The notes beneath the pieces are model-generated. The model saw only the letters and a program-made list of their open reading frames with translations, was not told the DNA's origin and ran no database searches. From positions 1-64,000 of the forward strand of contig CAJTXM010000001.1 of the NCBI GenBank assembly GCA_910583545.1: a stretch of DNA of 64,000 nucleotides, given 5' to 3'. Shown in pieces: positions 32,067 to 40,445 of the stretch. The translations under genes were made by a program, and so were the position numbers. How positions within the stretch are numbered: position 1 is the stretch's first letter; the number at the start of each line of letters is the position of its first letter. This stretch comes from an uncultured Christensenella sp. (GTDB lineage: Bacteria > Bacillota > Clostridia > Christensenellales > Borkfalkiaceae).

Positions 32067-33672
32067 CGAAAGCATTCGTGTGTATGACTGCTATCAATAC
32101 CGAGAATCAATCAAGGAAATCGAAGGGCGGTTCTACGATGCGGATGAGAAGTGCTGGATTATACCGCTGACTGCGCACAATGCAAGCACGCTCTCGCTGT
32201 TGGGCGCAAGCCTCGACGAATCACTCAAAGAACTCGCTAAAACCGCCCGTGTCGCGTTTGTGAGCCGCTGTGAGCATCGTAAGCCGAGAGTCAAAGCTAA
32301 ATTATTTGCACATCAGCAGGATGCCTATGATTTTGCACTTGATGCATTCGAAAAAGGGAAAGCCGTGGCATTGCTGGCTGACATGGGTACGGGCAAGTCG
32401 ATGATGACGATAGCCATCACGGGAACGCTCGAGGTGGATAAGGGCGTGAAGAAAATGCTCGTGGTCTGCCCGAAGTCGATAGTCGGTGTGTGGGAAGACG
32501 AGTTCCGAAAGTTCGCAGATTATCGGTATGCGTTGACGGTGTTGGATGGAACGATGGAGAAAAAACGGTCGTCGTTCAACTATATGCAGGGGGCTGCGCT
32601 TCAGATTATCGTAGTCAACTATGAGAGCTGCTGGCGGCTGGAAACAGAAATCTCCAAGTGGAGTCCAGACCTAATCGTATGCGATGAGTCCTCAAAAATT
32701 AAGACGCCGAGCGCATCCCAATCAAAAGCTCTGCATCGCTTGGGAAGGCAGAGTAAGTACAACATAATTCTCACGGGAACACCTATCACGGGTAGCCCGC
32801 TCGATATCTTCTCGCAATACAAATTCTTAGACGATAGCATTTTCGGTACAAGTTTCTATCTGTTCAGAAACCGCTATGCAATACTCGGCGGTTATCAAAA
32901 CCGAATGATAGTAGGGTACAGACACCTTGATGAACTCGTCGAAAAAGTTCACAGTATAGCATTCCGAATTAAGATTGAGGATGCAATTGACTTGCCGCCG
33001 TTCATCGACGAAACCCGTGCAATAACTCTTGAACCGAAGGCGCAATCATTATACAGAATGCTGGAACAAGATTGCTATGCCGAGCTTGCCAACGGCGAGG
33101 TAACAGCAAGAAACGTGCTGACTCAGCTTTTAAGGCTGGCGCAATGCACGGGCGGATTTATTCGTGATGATATCAAAGGCGAAGCACAGCAAGTGAGCGG
33201 TGCAAAGCTCGATGCGCTGGAAGACATTATCGATACTTGCTTGGACGAAGAAAAGAAGGTCGTGGTGTTCGCTCGGTTCGTTCCCGAGATAGAGGCAATC
33301 GCCGCTATGCTAAAAAAGAAGAAAATAGGCTATGCCCTCATATATGGCGCAACTACAGACCGTGCGGACCAGGTCAAGAAATTCCAAGAAGACCCCGAAA
33401 TAAAAGTCTTCATCGGGCAGTTGCAGACCACGGGTATGGGCTTGACGTTGACTGCAGCCAATGTGGCGGTGTTCTATTCTCTCGATTTTTCGTATGCCAG
33501 CTATGAGCAGAGCCGAGCAAGAATACATCGTATCGGACAAAAGCAGAAATGTCTGTACATTCACCTTGTCGGCAAAGGAACTGTTGACGAGAAAATACTA
33601 AACGCTCTGAAACATAAGGGCGACATCGCAAAGATAATGGTGGACGATTGGAGGAGTTTACTCAATGGCTAA
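32047..33672 (+). CDS. SNF2-family helicase/translocase of phage type
   Basis: A 541-residue superfamily 2 ATPase. LADMGTGKSMM (near residue 115) is Walker A, VCDESSKIK the DExx-type motif II, ILTGTPI motif III; the C-terminal lobe has TTGMGLTLTAANVAVF and QSRARIHRIGQ (motifs V and VI). The first ~75 residues form a small HARP-like domain (YDADEKCWIIPL). Proteins like this are common in phage replication modules, where they remodel DNA forks or strip proteins. It overlaps the next gene by 8 bases. Confidence 0.85.
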   Translation: MYAVQCNESIRVYDCYQYRESIKEIEGRFYDADEKCWIIPLTAHNASTLSLLGASLDESLKELAKTARVAFVSRCEHRKPRVKAKLFAHQQDAYDFALDAFEKGKAVALLADMGTGKSMMTIAITGTLEVDKGVKKMLVVCPKSIVGVWEDEFRKFADYRYALTVLDGTMEKKRSSFNYMQGAALQIIVVNYESCWRLETEISKWSPDLIVCDESSKIKTPSASQSKALHRLGRQSKYNIILTGTPITGSPLDIFSQYKFLDDSIFGTSFYLFRNRYAILGGYQNRMIVGYRHLDELVEKVHSIAFRIKIEDAIDLPPFIDETRAITLEPKAQSLYRMLEQDCYAELANGEVTARNVLTQLLRLAQCTGGFIRDDIKGEAQQVSGAKLDALEDIIDTCLDEEKKVVVFARFVPEIEAIAAMLKKKKIGYALIYGATTDRADQVKKFQEDPEIKVFIGQLQTTGMGLTLTAANVAVFYSLDFSYASYEQSRARIHRIGQKQKCLYIHLVGKGTVDEKILNALKHKGDIAKIMVDDWRSLLNG

Positions 33673-34687
33673 ATTCAATGATTTAACAGGCAAGCTGTTC
33701 GGAAGGCTGACCGCTGTCGAGAGGTTGCCTTCCCACGGAAAGAACACAGCATCGATGTGGGCTTGCAAGTGTGAATGCGGAGGAACTGCGATAGTACGCA
33801 GCACCGACCTCGTGAACGGACACACGATGAGCTGCGGTTGTTACCGCAAAATGCAAAAAGCGATGCCTGCCGGGGAAATGCGTTTGCACCGAATCTGGGC
33901 GAATATGAAACAGCGGTGCAGCAATCCCAAAAGCAAAGATTATCAATACTACGGCGGACGCGGAGTCAGCGTTTGCGAGGAATGGAAAGACAGTTTTGAG
34001 CAGTTCTTTTATTGGGCGATGTCCAATGGATACAAGGACGGCTTGACCATAGAAAGGAAAGATTGCAACGGAAACTATTGCCCCGAGAATTGCGAGTGGA
34101 TTCAAGCTAACCGCCAGCAGCGAAATACTCGCAGAAATCGAAAGTATGTCATTCAAGGGAAAGAGTTCACGTTGACAGAGCTTTGCCGAATTTACGGTCA
34201 GCCGAGAAGTACGGTAGAGAGCCGCTTGAAAAAAGGAATTGACATCAAAACTGCATTAAAAAATGGGAGGTATAACTTGGATAACAGATTGTTGGAACTC
34301 TCCGATAAGCTCAAAGAGTTACGACTGGTTAAGAGCAATTTGGAGGCACAGACTAAGGGCGTCAATGAAGAAATCGACGGCGTAATGACCGAAATGATAG
34401 GCATCATGACGACTGAAGAGTTGACATCGTTCAATCGTAACGGAACGACGTTCTCACTTGTGACGACAGAGTACCCGTCGCCCGAGCCCGACAAGAAAGC
34501 CGAACTGTGGGAAGCAATGAAAGCTAACGGTTTTGAAGATTTGTTCACGATTAACAGTCAGACTTTGTCGGCGACGATAAAGGAACTCATTTCAGAACAC
34601 GACGGCATTCTGCCGAACTGGTTGGAAGGGCTCATCAAGATAGCGGAAAAGAATACTATCCGTGTTGCAAAAAGCAAAAAGCAATAA
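33665..34687 (+). CDS. Fused reading frame: AP2/HNH-like DNA-binding protein plus phage protein
   Basis: One 340-residue frame that looks like two proteins. Residues 1-200 carry a CxC...CGCY zinc-like segment, then the AP2/HNH-type stretch common in phage homing endonucleases (MKQRCSNPKS, YYGGRGVSVCEEW, LTIERKD). From residue ~205 the sequence switches to a helical protein (LLELSDKLKELRLVKSNLEA) like small phage replication-module proteins. A GGGAGG at 34265 and TTG at 34277 inside the frame look like the original start of that second gene. A homing-endonuclease gene may have inserted and lost its stop codon. Confidence 0.65.
   Translation: MAKFNDLTGKLFGRLTAVERLPSHGKNTASMWACKCECGGTAIVRSTDLVNGHTMSCGCYRKMQKAMPAGEMRLHRIWANMKQRCSNPKSKDYQYYGGRGVSVCEEWKDSFEQFFYWAMSNGYKDGLTIERKDCNGNYCPENCEWIQANRQQRNTRRNRKYVIQGKEFTLTELCRIYGQPRSTVESRLKKGIDIKTALKNGRYNLDNRLLELSDKLKELRLVKSNLEAQTKGVNEEIDGVMTEMIGIMTTEELTSFNRNGTTFSLVTTEYPSPEPDKKAELWEAMKANGFEDLFTINSQTLSATIKELISEHDGILPNWLEGLIKIAEKNTIRVAKSKKQ
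34277..34687 (+). CDS. Possible internal start: separate helical phage protein
   Basis: TTG at 34277 lies 6 bases after a perfect GGGAGG and is in frame with the rest of the fused gene. It would give a 136-residue soluble protein: coiled coil, then a beta region and an acidic helical end. Both the fusion and this shorter product could be made. The function is unknown. Confidence 0.4.
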   Translation: MDNRLLELSDKLKELRLVKSNLEAQTKGVNEEIDGVMTEMIGIMTTEELTSFNRNGTTFSLVTTEYPSPEPDKKAELWEAMKANGFEDLFTINSQTLSATIKELISEHDGILPNWLEGLIKIAEKNTIRVAKSKKQ

Positions 34688-34784
34688 AAAAAGAGCAGGT
34701 CGAATACCTGCCCGAATAACTTTGCTGTGCGTGCCTTTGACAAGGCACGGAAGGGAACATGAGTGCGGAGAATAATTCTCCCAT
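34656..34784 (-). ncRNA. Antisense minigene: small RNA or 42-residue peptide
   Basis: The minus strand carries a full small transcription unit: a promoter (34817-34846), AGAGGAGG at 34793-34800, an ATG at 34784 and an ORF starting MGELFSALMFPSVPCQ. A U-tailed hairpin lies inside the ORF at 34685-34711, so RNA ending there would lack the stop codon at 34656. Either the product is a structured RNA whose ORF is incidental, or the peptide is made from read-through transcripts. It also contains a second stem (CGTGCC...GGCACG). It overlaps the end of the plus-strand gene. Confidence 0.4.
34685..34711 (-). terminator. Terminator of the antisense minigene
   Basis: Read on the minus strand, GCAGGT-ATTCG-ACCTGC is followed by seven T residues after TC. 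On the plus strand it is preceded by A and has no U tail, so it acts leftward. Confidence 0.65.
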
Positions 34785-34816
34785 AGGCGTTACCTCCTCT
34801 AAAGTTATTTGTAGGA

Positions 34817-34846
34817 ATTTTATCACAAAAAAAAATAAAAAATCAA
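34817..34846 (-). promoter_or_regulatory. Minus-strand promoter of the antisense minigene
   Basis: On the minus strand TTGATT and TAAAAT are 18 bases apart with a TG-extended -10 box. The two boxes lie on the upstream edge of the plus-strand gene at 34860. Confidence 0.45.
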
Positions 34847-34859
34847 GGAGATATCAAAA

Positions 34860-35558
34860 ATGGCAAACGAAGTAGCAAAAAGAGAAGGCAATGCGGTGGC
34901 GGCATACGGCTCGGGAGCGAATCTCGGCGACCTGCTTGCGGAGGAACTTGACGGACTTACCCCGTCGTTTGAGAGAATCAAAATCCCGGCAGGCGGCGGA
35001 CTTGCATACGAAGTCCCCGGCGACGACCCTGACAGCCCCGACAGCGTCAAGGAGTTCAAGGCGGTAATTCTCTACCATCACCCGATTAACTGTTACTACA
35101 AAGAAGAGTACACGGGCGGCAATAATCCTCCCGACTGCGGAAGTATGGACGGTAAAATCGGCATCGAGGCGGAAACGGGCGAAGTCAAGACGTGCGCTGA
35201 ATGCGAGTTCAATAAGTTCGGCAGCGGCAAGAACGGCGCAAAGGCTTGCAAGCAAAAACGCAGAATCTATCTTTTGAGAGAGGGCGAAGCTCTGCCGACC
35301 ATGTTATCTTTGCCCACGGGCAGTCTCGGCGAGTTCTCGAAATACGTTATGCGCTTGCTCTCGAAGGGCAGAAAGACCAACGGCGTCGTAACCAAGTTTA
35401 CGTTGAAGAAAGCGCAGAACAGCGGCGGTATCAACTATTCGCAGGCGGTATTCGCCGTGGATAGGGTGCTTACGGATGCGGAATTGGAGAACATCGTGCC
35501 TATGAGCGAACAGGTCAAGGCATTGGCAAACAAGGTCACCACGCTTGACGAAGAGTAA
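34860..35558 (+). CDS. Conserved phage protein with cysteine cluster
   Basis: A 232-residue protein. The order is a loop-rich N-terminus, a beta-rich middle with a CAECEFNKFGSG...ACKQKRRIYLL cysteine cluster (residues ~105-135, likely zinc) and a helical C-terminus. It lies between the helicase region and the primase-helicase, so a single-strand DNA binding or recombination role is plausible, but I see no diagnostic fold. Confidence 0.6.
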   Translation: MANEVAKREGNAVAAYGSGANLGDLLAEELDGLTPSFERIKIPAGGGLAYEVPGDDPDSPDSVKEFKAVILYHHPINCYYKEEYTGGNNPPDCGSMDGKIGIEAETGEVKTCAECEFNKFGSGKNGAKACKQKRRIYLLREGEALPTMLSLPTGSLGEFSKYVMRLLSKGRKTNGVVTKFTLKKAQNSGGINYSQAVFAVDRVLTDAELENIVPMSEQVKALANKVTTLDEE

Positions 35559-35621
35559 GAATCAATCGGCAAAAGGGCGGAGGCAAAGACCGCCGCCCTA
35601 TATTGCTGAAAAGGTGGAACT

Positions 35622-35948
35622 ATGGGAAGGAAAATCGTTTATATCTGTTCACCCTTAAGGCGGAGCTACGAACAAAATATTGTCAAAGCAAATCTCTACT
35701 CACGGTTTGTATACGAGCAAGGATGTCTGCCGATTGCACCGCACGTTATATTTCCGCAATTCTTAGATGACGAGAATAAATCAGAAAGGAAAGCGGGTAT
35801 GACAATGGGGTTGCAACTGCTCGATATTTGTAAAGAGCTATGGGTATTCGGACATAAAATCAGCGAAGGTATGAAAGCGGAAATAGAAAAAGCCAAGCAA
35901 ATGGGAATGCCGATTCGGTATTTCTCGGAGAGTATGGAGGAAGGATGA
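35622..35948 (+). CDS. DUF4406/nucleoside deoxyribosyltransferase-like protein
   Basis: A 108-residue protein. IVYICSPLRR at the start and a conserved LQLLDICKELWVFG near the end match the small Rossmann-like proteins related to nucleoside 2-deoxyribosyltransferases that phages often carry. In phages such proteins may act in nucleotide metabolism. It overlaps the primase gene by 4 bases. Confidence 0.7.
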   Translation: MGRKIVYICSPLRRSYEQNIVKANLYSRFVYEQGCLPIAPHVIFPQFLDDENKSERKAGMTMGLQLLDICKELWVFGHKISEGMKAEIEKAKQMGMPIRYFSESMEEG

Positions 35949-37906
35949 CGGACATTTTCGAAAAGGTCAAAGACCAAGTCAAAATAGCCGAGGCGGTTTC
36001 GCTGTTTGGGTTGCAACTTAATAGCAGAGATAAGTGTCATTGCCCTTTTCACCGTGAAAAGACTCCGTCGTTTTCTATCGATCGTAAGAACAATATTTTT
36101 ACTTGCTTCGGATGCGGCGAATCGGGCGACGTCATAGCGTTCGCTGCGAAGATGAAGGACGTTGAGCCGCTTGAAGGCGCAAAGTATCTTGCGGAAGCAT
36201 TCCATATCGATATAGACGATTGCCCTAAACGCCAGAGCATAAAGGAGTATCTGACGCAATGCATCCATGACGTCGGACAAACAGATTATTTCTCACGGCG
36301 CGGACTGACCGCCGCAACGATAAAAACCTATTGCCTAGGTTATGACGTAAAACGGCATGCAATTGTACTGCCGTATTCGTCGGAACTGAAATACTATCAG
36401 ACGCGGAGCATTGCCGACAAGAAATTTTATAAGCCGACCACCGAAGAAGCTGGTGCAGAACCACTCTTCAATCGCCGTGCTTTGTGGGGTTCGAGTAAAG
36501 AACCCGTTTTCATAGTTGAAAGTCCGCTGTGCGCATTATCGATATGTCAATGCGGCGGTAGTGCAGTGTCGCTCTGCGGAATCGGTGGAACGAACAAGCT
36601 CGTCAAAGAAGTAAAGACAAGAAAACCGAATGCGCCGCTCGTGCTGTGCTTGGATAACGATGAGCCTGGGCAGAAAGCGTCGCAGGGGCTGGCTGACGAG
36701 CTAACAAAGCTCAAAGTGCCGTTCATCGCCTATAACGTTGCGGGCAAGAAAAAAGACCCCAACGAACTGCTGATGGAAGACGTCAAGAAACTGCAGGCTG
36801 CGGTAATAGCGGCGAAGAAAGAAGTAAGAAAGATATATAAACGCGGTGTTGGCAGTATTGTCGCAAGCGATTTGCAAGAAATGCATATTGAACCGCCGCA
36901 ATGGTTGATACCGAACGTGCTACCGCAGGGCTTGGCGATTTTATGCGCAAGCTCAAAGGTCGGAAAATCGTGGATGTCAATGCAGATGTGCCTGGCGATA
37001 ACCACGGGCAAAAATTTCTTGGAATATCCTACGAAACAAGCTGGGTGTCTGTACCTTGCACTTGAAGACAGTTTGTATCGACTAAAAGACCGACTCAATA
37101 AACTTCTCGATGGCGATGATGCACCGTCAAATTTTTATATGGGCGTAACGGCGGGGATACTCGACGGCAATCTTATTCAGCAGCTCGACGAAGAGTTGGA
37201 AGAACACCCGGACATCAAGTTGATAATTATTGATACCTTGCAGAAGGTGCGTGGTACGGCGAAGAAAAATGAAATTGCCTACGCCACGGACTACCGAGAA
37301 CTGAGTGAACTGAAAAACTATGCAGACAAGCACAAGGTGTGCATTTTTCTTATTCATCACTTGCGGAAGATGGCGGACGAGAACGACGTGTTCAATATGA
37401 TATCGGGCAGTAACGGTATTATGGGCGTCTGCGATACAATCTTCATTATTTACAAGAAAAAGCGTCAGGACGAAAACGCTACATTGTTTATGACGGGGCG
37501 AGATATACGACAGCAGGACATAGTCCTTAATTTTGATGAGGTCAAGTTTCGTTGGAATATTGTCGGTTCGGCAAAGGACGAAGAAGACAAGCGAAAAAAA
37601 CGTGAGTACGAAAGCAATCCGCTCGTTATAACGATAAAGCAGCTTGTTGATGACTTCCCCCTCGGCTGGAAAGGCACGGCGGGCGATCTTCTCAAAAGGG
37701 TATTCGATATAACAGGGAAACCGTATGCTGGGTCTTCGGTTGGACTTGGCAAGGAACTCAGAAATATCGAAGAAATGCTGTACTACAACGGCATAGAGCA
37801 TTCGACCAAGCGCAGCGGACAGAATAACATCCACACTTTCAACAAGAAAAGTAAGTACGGCGGCGGAAGGCAAGCGTACCTTTTCGGGCAAGAACCTGAC
37901 GATTAA
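35945..37906 (+). CDS. Phage primase-helicase (CHC2 zinc finger, TOPRIM, RecA-like)
   Basis: A 653-residue replication protein with three modules. Residues ~30-80 are a CHC2 primase zinc finger (CHCPFHREKTPSF, CFGCGESGD). Residues ~190-280 are a TOPRIM domain (VFIVESPL, LCLDNDEPG). Residues ~325-560 are a RepA/RecA-like helicase with a weak Walker A (CASSKVGKSW), a LALEDSLYR strand and IIIDTLQK as Walker B. It would prime and unwind at the phage origin; a repeat-rich, origin-like stretch follows directly. Confidence 0.88.
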   Translation: MTDIFEKVKDQVKIAEAVSLFGLQLNSRDKCHCPFHREKTPSFSIDRKNNIFTCFGCGESGDVIAFAAKMKDVEPLEGAKYLAEAFHIDIDDCPKRQSIKEYLTQCIHDVGQTDYFSRRGLTAATIKTYCLGYDVKRHAIVLPYSSELKYYQTRSIADKKFYKPTTEEAGAEPLFNRRALWGSSKEPVFIVESPLCALSICQCGGSAVSLCGIGGTNKLVKEVKTRKPNAPLVLCLDNDEPGQKASQGLADELTKLKVPFIAYNVAGKKKDPNELLMEDVKKLQAAVIAAKKEVRKIYKRGVGSIVASDLQEMHIEPPQWLIPNVLPQGLAILCASSKVGKSWMSMQMCLAITTGKNFLEYPTKQAGCLYLALEDSLYRLKDRLNKLLDGDDAPSNFYMGVTAGILDGNLIQQLDEELEEHPDIKLIIIDTLQKVRGTAKKNEIAYATDYRELSELKNYADKHKVCIFLIHHLRKMADENDVFNMISGSNGIMGVCDTIFIIYKKKRQDENATLFMTGRDIRQQDIVLNFDEVKFRWNIVGSAKDEEDKRKKREYESNPLVITIKQLVDDFPLGWKGTAGDLLKRVFDITGKPYAGSSVGLGKELRNIEEMLYYNGIEHSTKRSGQNNIHTFNKKSKYGGGRQAYLFGQEPDD

Positions 37907-38089
37907 TGTATGATTTTCTGTTAGGTATATACACAACCATACATCATACACACCATACACAAATACACTAAAAACCTTATAAAAAAGAAGTTTCTAGAAG
38001 AGAGATTTTATACACACTTACATTCTCCAAATAAAGTGTAAGGTTGTGTATGATTGTAAGGTGTGTATGGTGGTTTTTAAGGAGAACAA
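37907..38089. repeat. Iteron/dyad-rich stretch, possible phage origin
   Basis: A+T-rich, gene-free 183 bases. The left half is built of CATACA/ATACAC units (ACACAACCATACATCATACACACCATACAC) and the right half carries their complement (GTGTAAGGTTGTGTATG...GGTGTGTATGG), giving a long dyad around a central A+T-rich core. Direct and inverted repeats right after a primase-helicase gene suggest an origin of replication. Confidence 0.5.
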
Positions 38090-38377
38090 ATGCGTGAGAG
38101 CGATTTGATACGGAAAATAAGCGAGTACCTCAAAACCGTGCCGAACCTTTATTTTTGGAAGGAACACGGCGGAATGTATGGTACAGCTGGAATTCCAGAT
38201 TTGATTGTCTGTTATAAGGGCAGATTTATCGGACTGGAATGTAAGGTCGGCAAAAATAAGCCAACGGTTTTGCAGGCGGTGACGATTAAGCAAATCATAA
38301 ACGCAGGCGGATATGCGACCGTTGTGCGGACTGTTGAAGAAGTGAGAGAAATTATAAGAGCGTTTGAAAAGGAGTAA
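38090..38377 (+). CDS. VRR-NUC domain nuclease
   Basis: A 95-residue protein, the usual size of phage stand-alone VRR-NUC nucleases. AGIPDLIVCYKGRFIGLECK holds the catalytic PD...ExK residues of the PD-(D/E)xK fold, and the final helix is regular. It probably acts in DNA repair or junction cleavage with the nearby helicases. Confidence 0.8.
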   Translation: MRESDLIRKISEYLKTVPNLYFWKEHGGMYGTAGIPDLIVCYKGRFIGLECKVGKNKPTVLQAVTIKQIINAGGYATVVRTVEEVREIIRAFEKE

Positions 38378-38378
38378 T

Positions 38379-38801
38379 ATGACAGCGGATGCGGTAATCA
38401 ATAAAATCGTCATAACGGATGAAGCCCGATTTGACTATGAAAGCCTATTTGGACTGCCCATACCGAGAGTGGATATGAAGGGCGAGTGCGAAAAGTACAT
38501 AGACAATATAAGCGGGCAAAATGTTGGTTACTATATCCGAGCGAAATATTATGACGAAACAATAGATGAAATGCTGATGCTGTTCTTTTACAAGGGCAAG
38601 GCTATCAGCAGAATGCAAATGTGGGAATTGGCTGGTATCTGCCGAGCGGATGACTGGTCGGAGGAAATGGAAGAAGACGGTTTAATCCGCCATTGGCTGA
38701 AATCATCCCTAACCCCGAAAGAAGAAACGGATTGGGTATGGGATTTACGAGTACGAGAGGAACAGCGCCAAAAAGAAGTGGAGGAATGGTTAAATGACTA
38801 A
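38379..38801 (+). CDS. Phage protein of unknown function
   Basis: About 140 residues from the ATG at 38379 behind AAAGGAG; an in-frame TTG at 38364 overlaps that site and is less likely. It is acidic, with Trp-rich C-terminal helices (WVWDLRVREEQRQ). No family is recognised. It overlaps the sigma-region-4-like gene by 8 bases. Confidence 0.55.
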   Translation: MTADAVINKIVITDEARFDYESLFGLPIPRVDMKGECEKYIDNISGQNVGYYIRAKYYDETIDEMLMLFFYKGKAISRMQMWELAGICRADDWSEEMEEDGLIRHWLKSSLTPKEETDWVWDLRVREEQRQKEVEEWLND

Positions 38802-39087
38802 GGCAGAAATAAAGGAATACCTCGAAAATTATGGGGATAAATGGACGGTGGCAGAATTCCGCCGTAAGCAGGGAGATGAAAACTGCATTCCCGTAATAGT
38901 CTTTAAAACCATAACCGAATGTGTGGACTCTCTTCCCGAGGAGTACAGCACGATTATACAACTGCACTATATGAGTAAAATTTCTTTACGAGAATTAGCA
39001 AAACGCATGTACATGAGCCGTGTGGCTGTAACCAAAAGACGAGATGATGCGCTTGACATGATCGCCAACTGCTTATCGGGTTTATAA
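38794..39087 (+). CDS. Sigma-70 region 4-like phage regulator
   Basis: A 97-residue protein. The second half (SLPEEYSTIIQLHYMSKISL, RELAKRMYMSRVAVTKRRDD) is a sigma region 4-type helix-turn-helix, as in small phage transcription regulators of the ArpU kind that act on late or packaging genes. It precedes the HNH and terminase region, which suits control of packaging genes. Confidence 0.65.
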   Translation: MTKAEIKEYLENYGDKWTVAEFRRKQGDENCIPVIVFKTITECVDSLPEEYSTIIQLHYMSKISLRELAKRMYMSRVAVTKRRDDALDMIANCLSGL

Positions 39088-39168
39088 AAAGAGCCACGGC
39101 TATACCAAAAAAAGCCAAAACTATACCAAATGCCCGATATAATAACAGAGAAAGCAGGAGGACGGAAT

Positions 39169-39534
39169 ATGCCGAGAAAACCTAAACGACCGTGTAGTTA
39201 TCCTGGCTGCCCTCAGCTGGTTGAAGGGCAGTATTGTGAAGAGCATAAGAAATTGACGGATAAACAGTATAATCAATACGGGCGAGATGATTTTACAAAA
39301 TATTTTTATAAAACCCCCGAATGGTTATATGCCCGAAAAAAGCAACTCGAACAGCACCCTTTTTGTGAGGAATGCCTAAAAGAGGGAAAACGGAAAAAAG
39401 CCACTATGGTAGACCATATAATTCCCATTAAGCAGGGCGGTGATAAATTTGCGCCGAGTAACTTGCAAAGCCTCTGCTGGAGTTGCCACAGCCGAAAGTC
39501 GGTTGAAGAAGGTAGCCGTTTCGGGCGGAAATAA
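39169..39534 (+). CDS. HNH endonuclease
   Basis: About 121 residues from the ATG at 39169 behind AGGAGGA. CEECL...VDHIIPIKQGGD...NLQSLCWSCHSRK is a full HNH motif with the paired zinc cysteines. In HK97-type phages this nuclease lies near the terminase and takes part in DNA packaging cleavage. Here the small terminase is 2 kb further on, separated by accessory genes. Confidence 0.85.
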   Translation: MPRKPKRPCSYPGCPQLVEGQYCEEHKKLTDKQYNQYGRDDFTKYFYKTPEWLYARKKQLEQHPFCEECLKEGKRKKATMVDHIIPIKQGGDKFAPSNLQSLCWSCHSRKSVEEGSRFGRK

Positions 39535-39562
39535 TCTTTAAAAGTTTCAATATTTGGGGCTG

Positions 39563-39643
39563 TTTTGCTGGGCTCTTTCGGAGAATTACGGTATTGTTTG
39601 ATTACAAAATCAAGCAAGGGCAATTGCCCGAAAGGAGTAAAAA
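39563..39643 (+). promoter_or_regulatory. Repeated phage promoter/leader, copy A
   Basis: GGGCTC at 39570-39575, 16 bases, TATTGT at 39592-39597. The leader hairpin GGGCAATTGCCC (39618-39629) directly precedes AAAGGAG. It drives the gene at 39644. Confidence 0.7.
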
Positions 39644-39973
39644 ATGGATAAGATAGTAAAGAATGACGGCAAAGGACTGGTTGAATTATTAGGACTGGAC
39701 GAGGGAACACTCGAACACCAAGGCAACTACTGTTTTATGGCAGCTCGGGGCGACAGCCGAGTGGACATATACACCGAACCAGCTGATGAAGAAGGCGAAA
39801 CCATAAGAGTGAACGGAGTGTACATCGACGGCGAAGAATACGGGCTCTGCGAATGGTGCGGAGAGCTGATGCCGATAGACGAGATGAGAAAAGAAATCAA
39901 GCTCGGTTATATATGTCATAACTGCCAAAGAGCGATAGCAAGCCGAGGCGAGAAATTAATATACGAAGACTAA
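39644..39973 (+). CDS. Small phage accessory protein with zinc ribbon
   Basis: A 109-residue acidic protein. The first ~70 residues form a beta-rich domain without a known match and the C-terminal third has a zinc ribbon (CEWCGELMP...CHNCQRA). It is the first of twelve small genes carried behind the repeated promoter/leader. The function is unknown. Confidence 0.6.
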   Translation: MDKIVKNDGKGLVELLGLDEGTLEHQGNYCFMAARGDSRVDIYTEPADEEGETIRVNGVYIDGEEYGLCEWCGELMPIDEMRKEIKLGYICHNCQRAIASRGEKLIYED

Positions 39974-40041
39974 CAAACAGCGGACGACAGTCCGCTGTTG
40001 CTGTTTGAAAAAGTTGTAAAAAGTTTCAAGTTTGCCCAGCG

Positions 40042-40118
40042 TTTCGCTGGGCTCAATCAGTTTTTTACGGTATGTTGTGTTTACAAAAAACGGGGCGACC
40101 CAAAAGGAGTAAACACAC
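40042..40118 (+). promoter_or_regulatory. Repeated phage promoter/leader, copy B
   Basis: GGGCTC at 40049-40054, 16 bases, TATGTT at 40071-40076, with a GGG-GCGA-CCC mini-hairpin before AAAGGAG. In this copy the conserved box is part of a perfect dyad GCCCAGCG-TTT-CGCTGGGC (40034-40052). Confidence 0.7.
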
Positions 40119-40442
40119 ATGAGCGAATTCACCTTTGAAAAACTAAAAACAGCCGATAAAATAACGGCGGATGTAACCATCTATCCGAACGGAATGGTAC
40201 GGTTTAGCAGACAGGCAATTGAAACCTACGGGATATTCGATACGGATATTTTATGGGGAGAAAACCAGGACAAAACCGTGCTGGCAATGCAGAAGGTCAG
40301 TAATGGTAGAACCCTACGCGGCAAACGGCTGGATACCACCAGCTGTCAAATGCAGATAGCTAAACGGTATGCTGGTAAATATTTTATTAAACAGGAAGGC
40401 GAGCTGCTGATATTGAACAAGACTGATAGGAGTGGCAGATAA
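40119..40442 (+). CDS. Small phage accessory protein
   Basis: A 107-residue protein with a beta-rich N-terminal half (ITADVTIYPNGMVRFSRQAI) and a basic C-terminus. No family is recognised. It is expressed from its own copy of the repeated leader. Confidence 0.55.
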   Translation: MSEFTFEKLKTADKITADVTIYPNGMVRFSRQAIETYGIFDTDILWGENQDKTVLAMQKVSNGRTLRGKRLDTTSCQMQIAKRYAGKYFIKQEGELLILNKTDRSGR

Positions 40443-40445
40443 AAA

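Noticed and set aside
37127..37960. 277-codon minus-strand ORF opposite the primase-helicase
   Set aside because: The sequence has no domain pattern and no ribosome site; the plus strand carries a clear replication protein.
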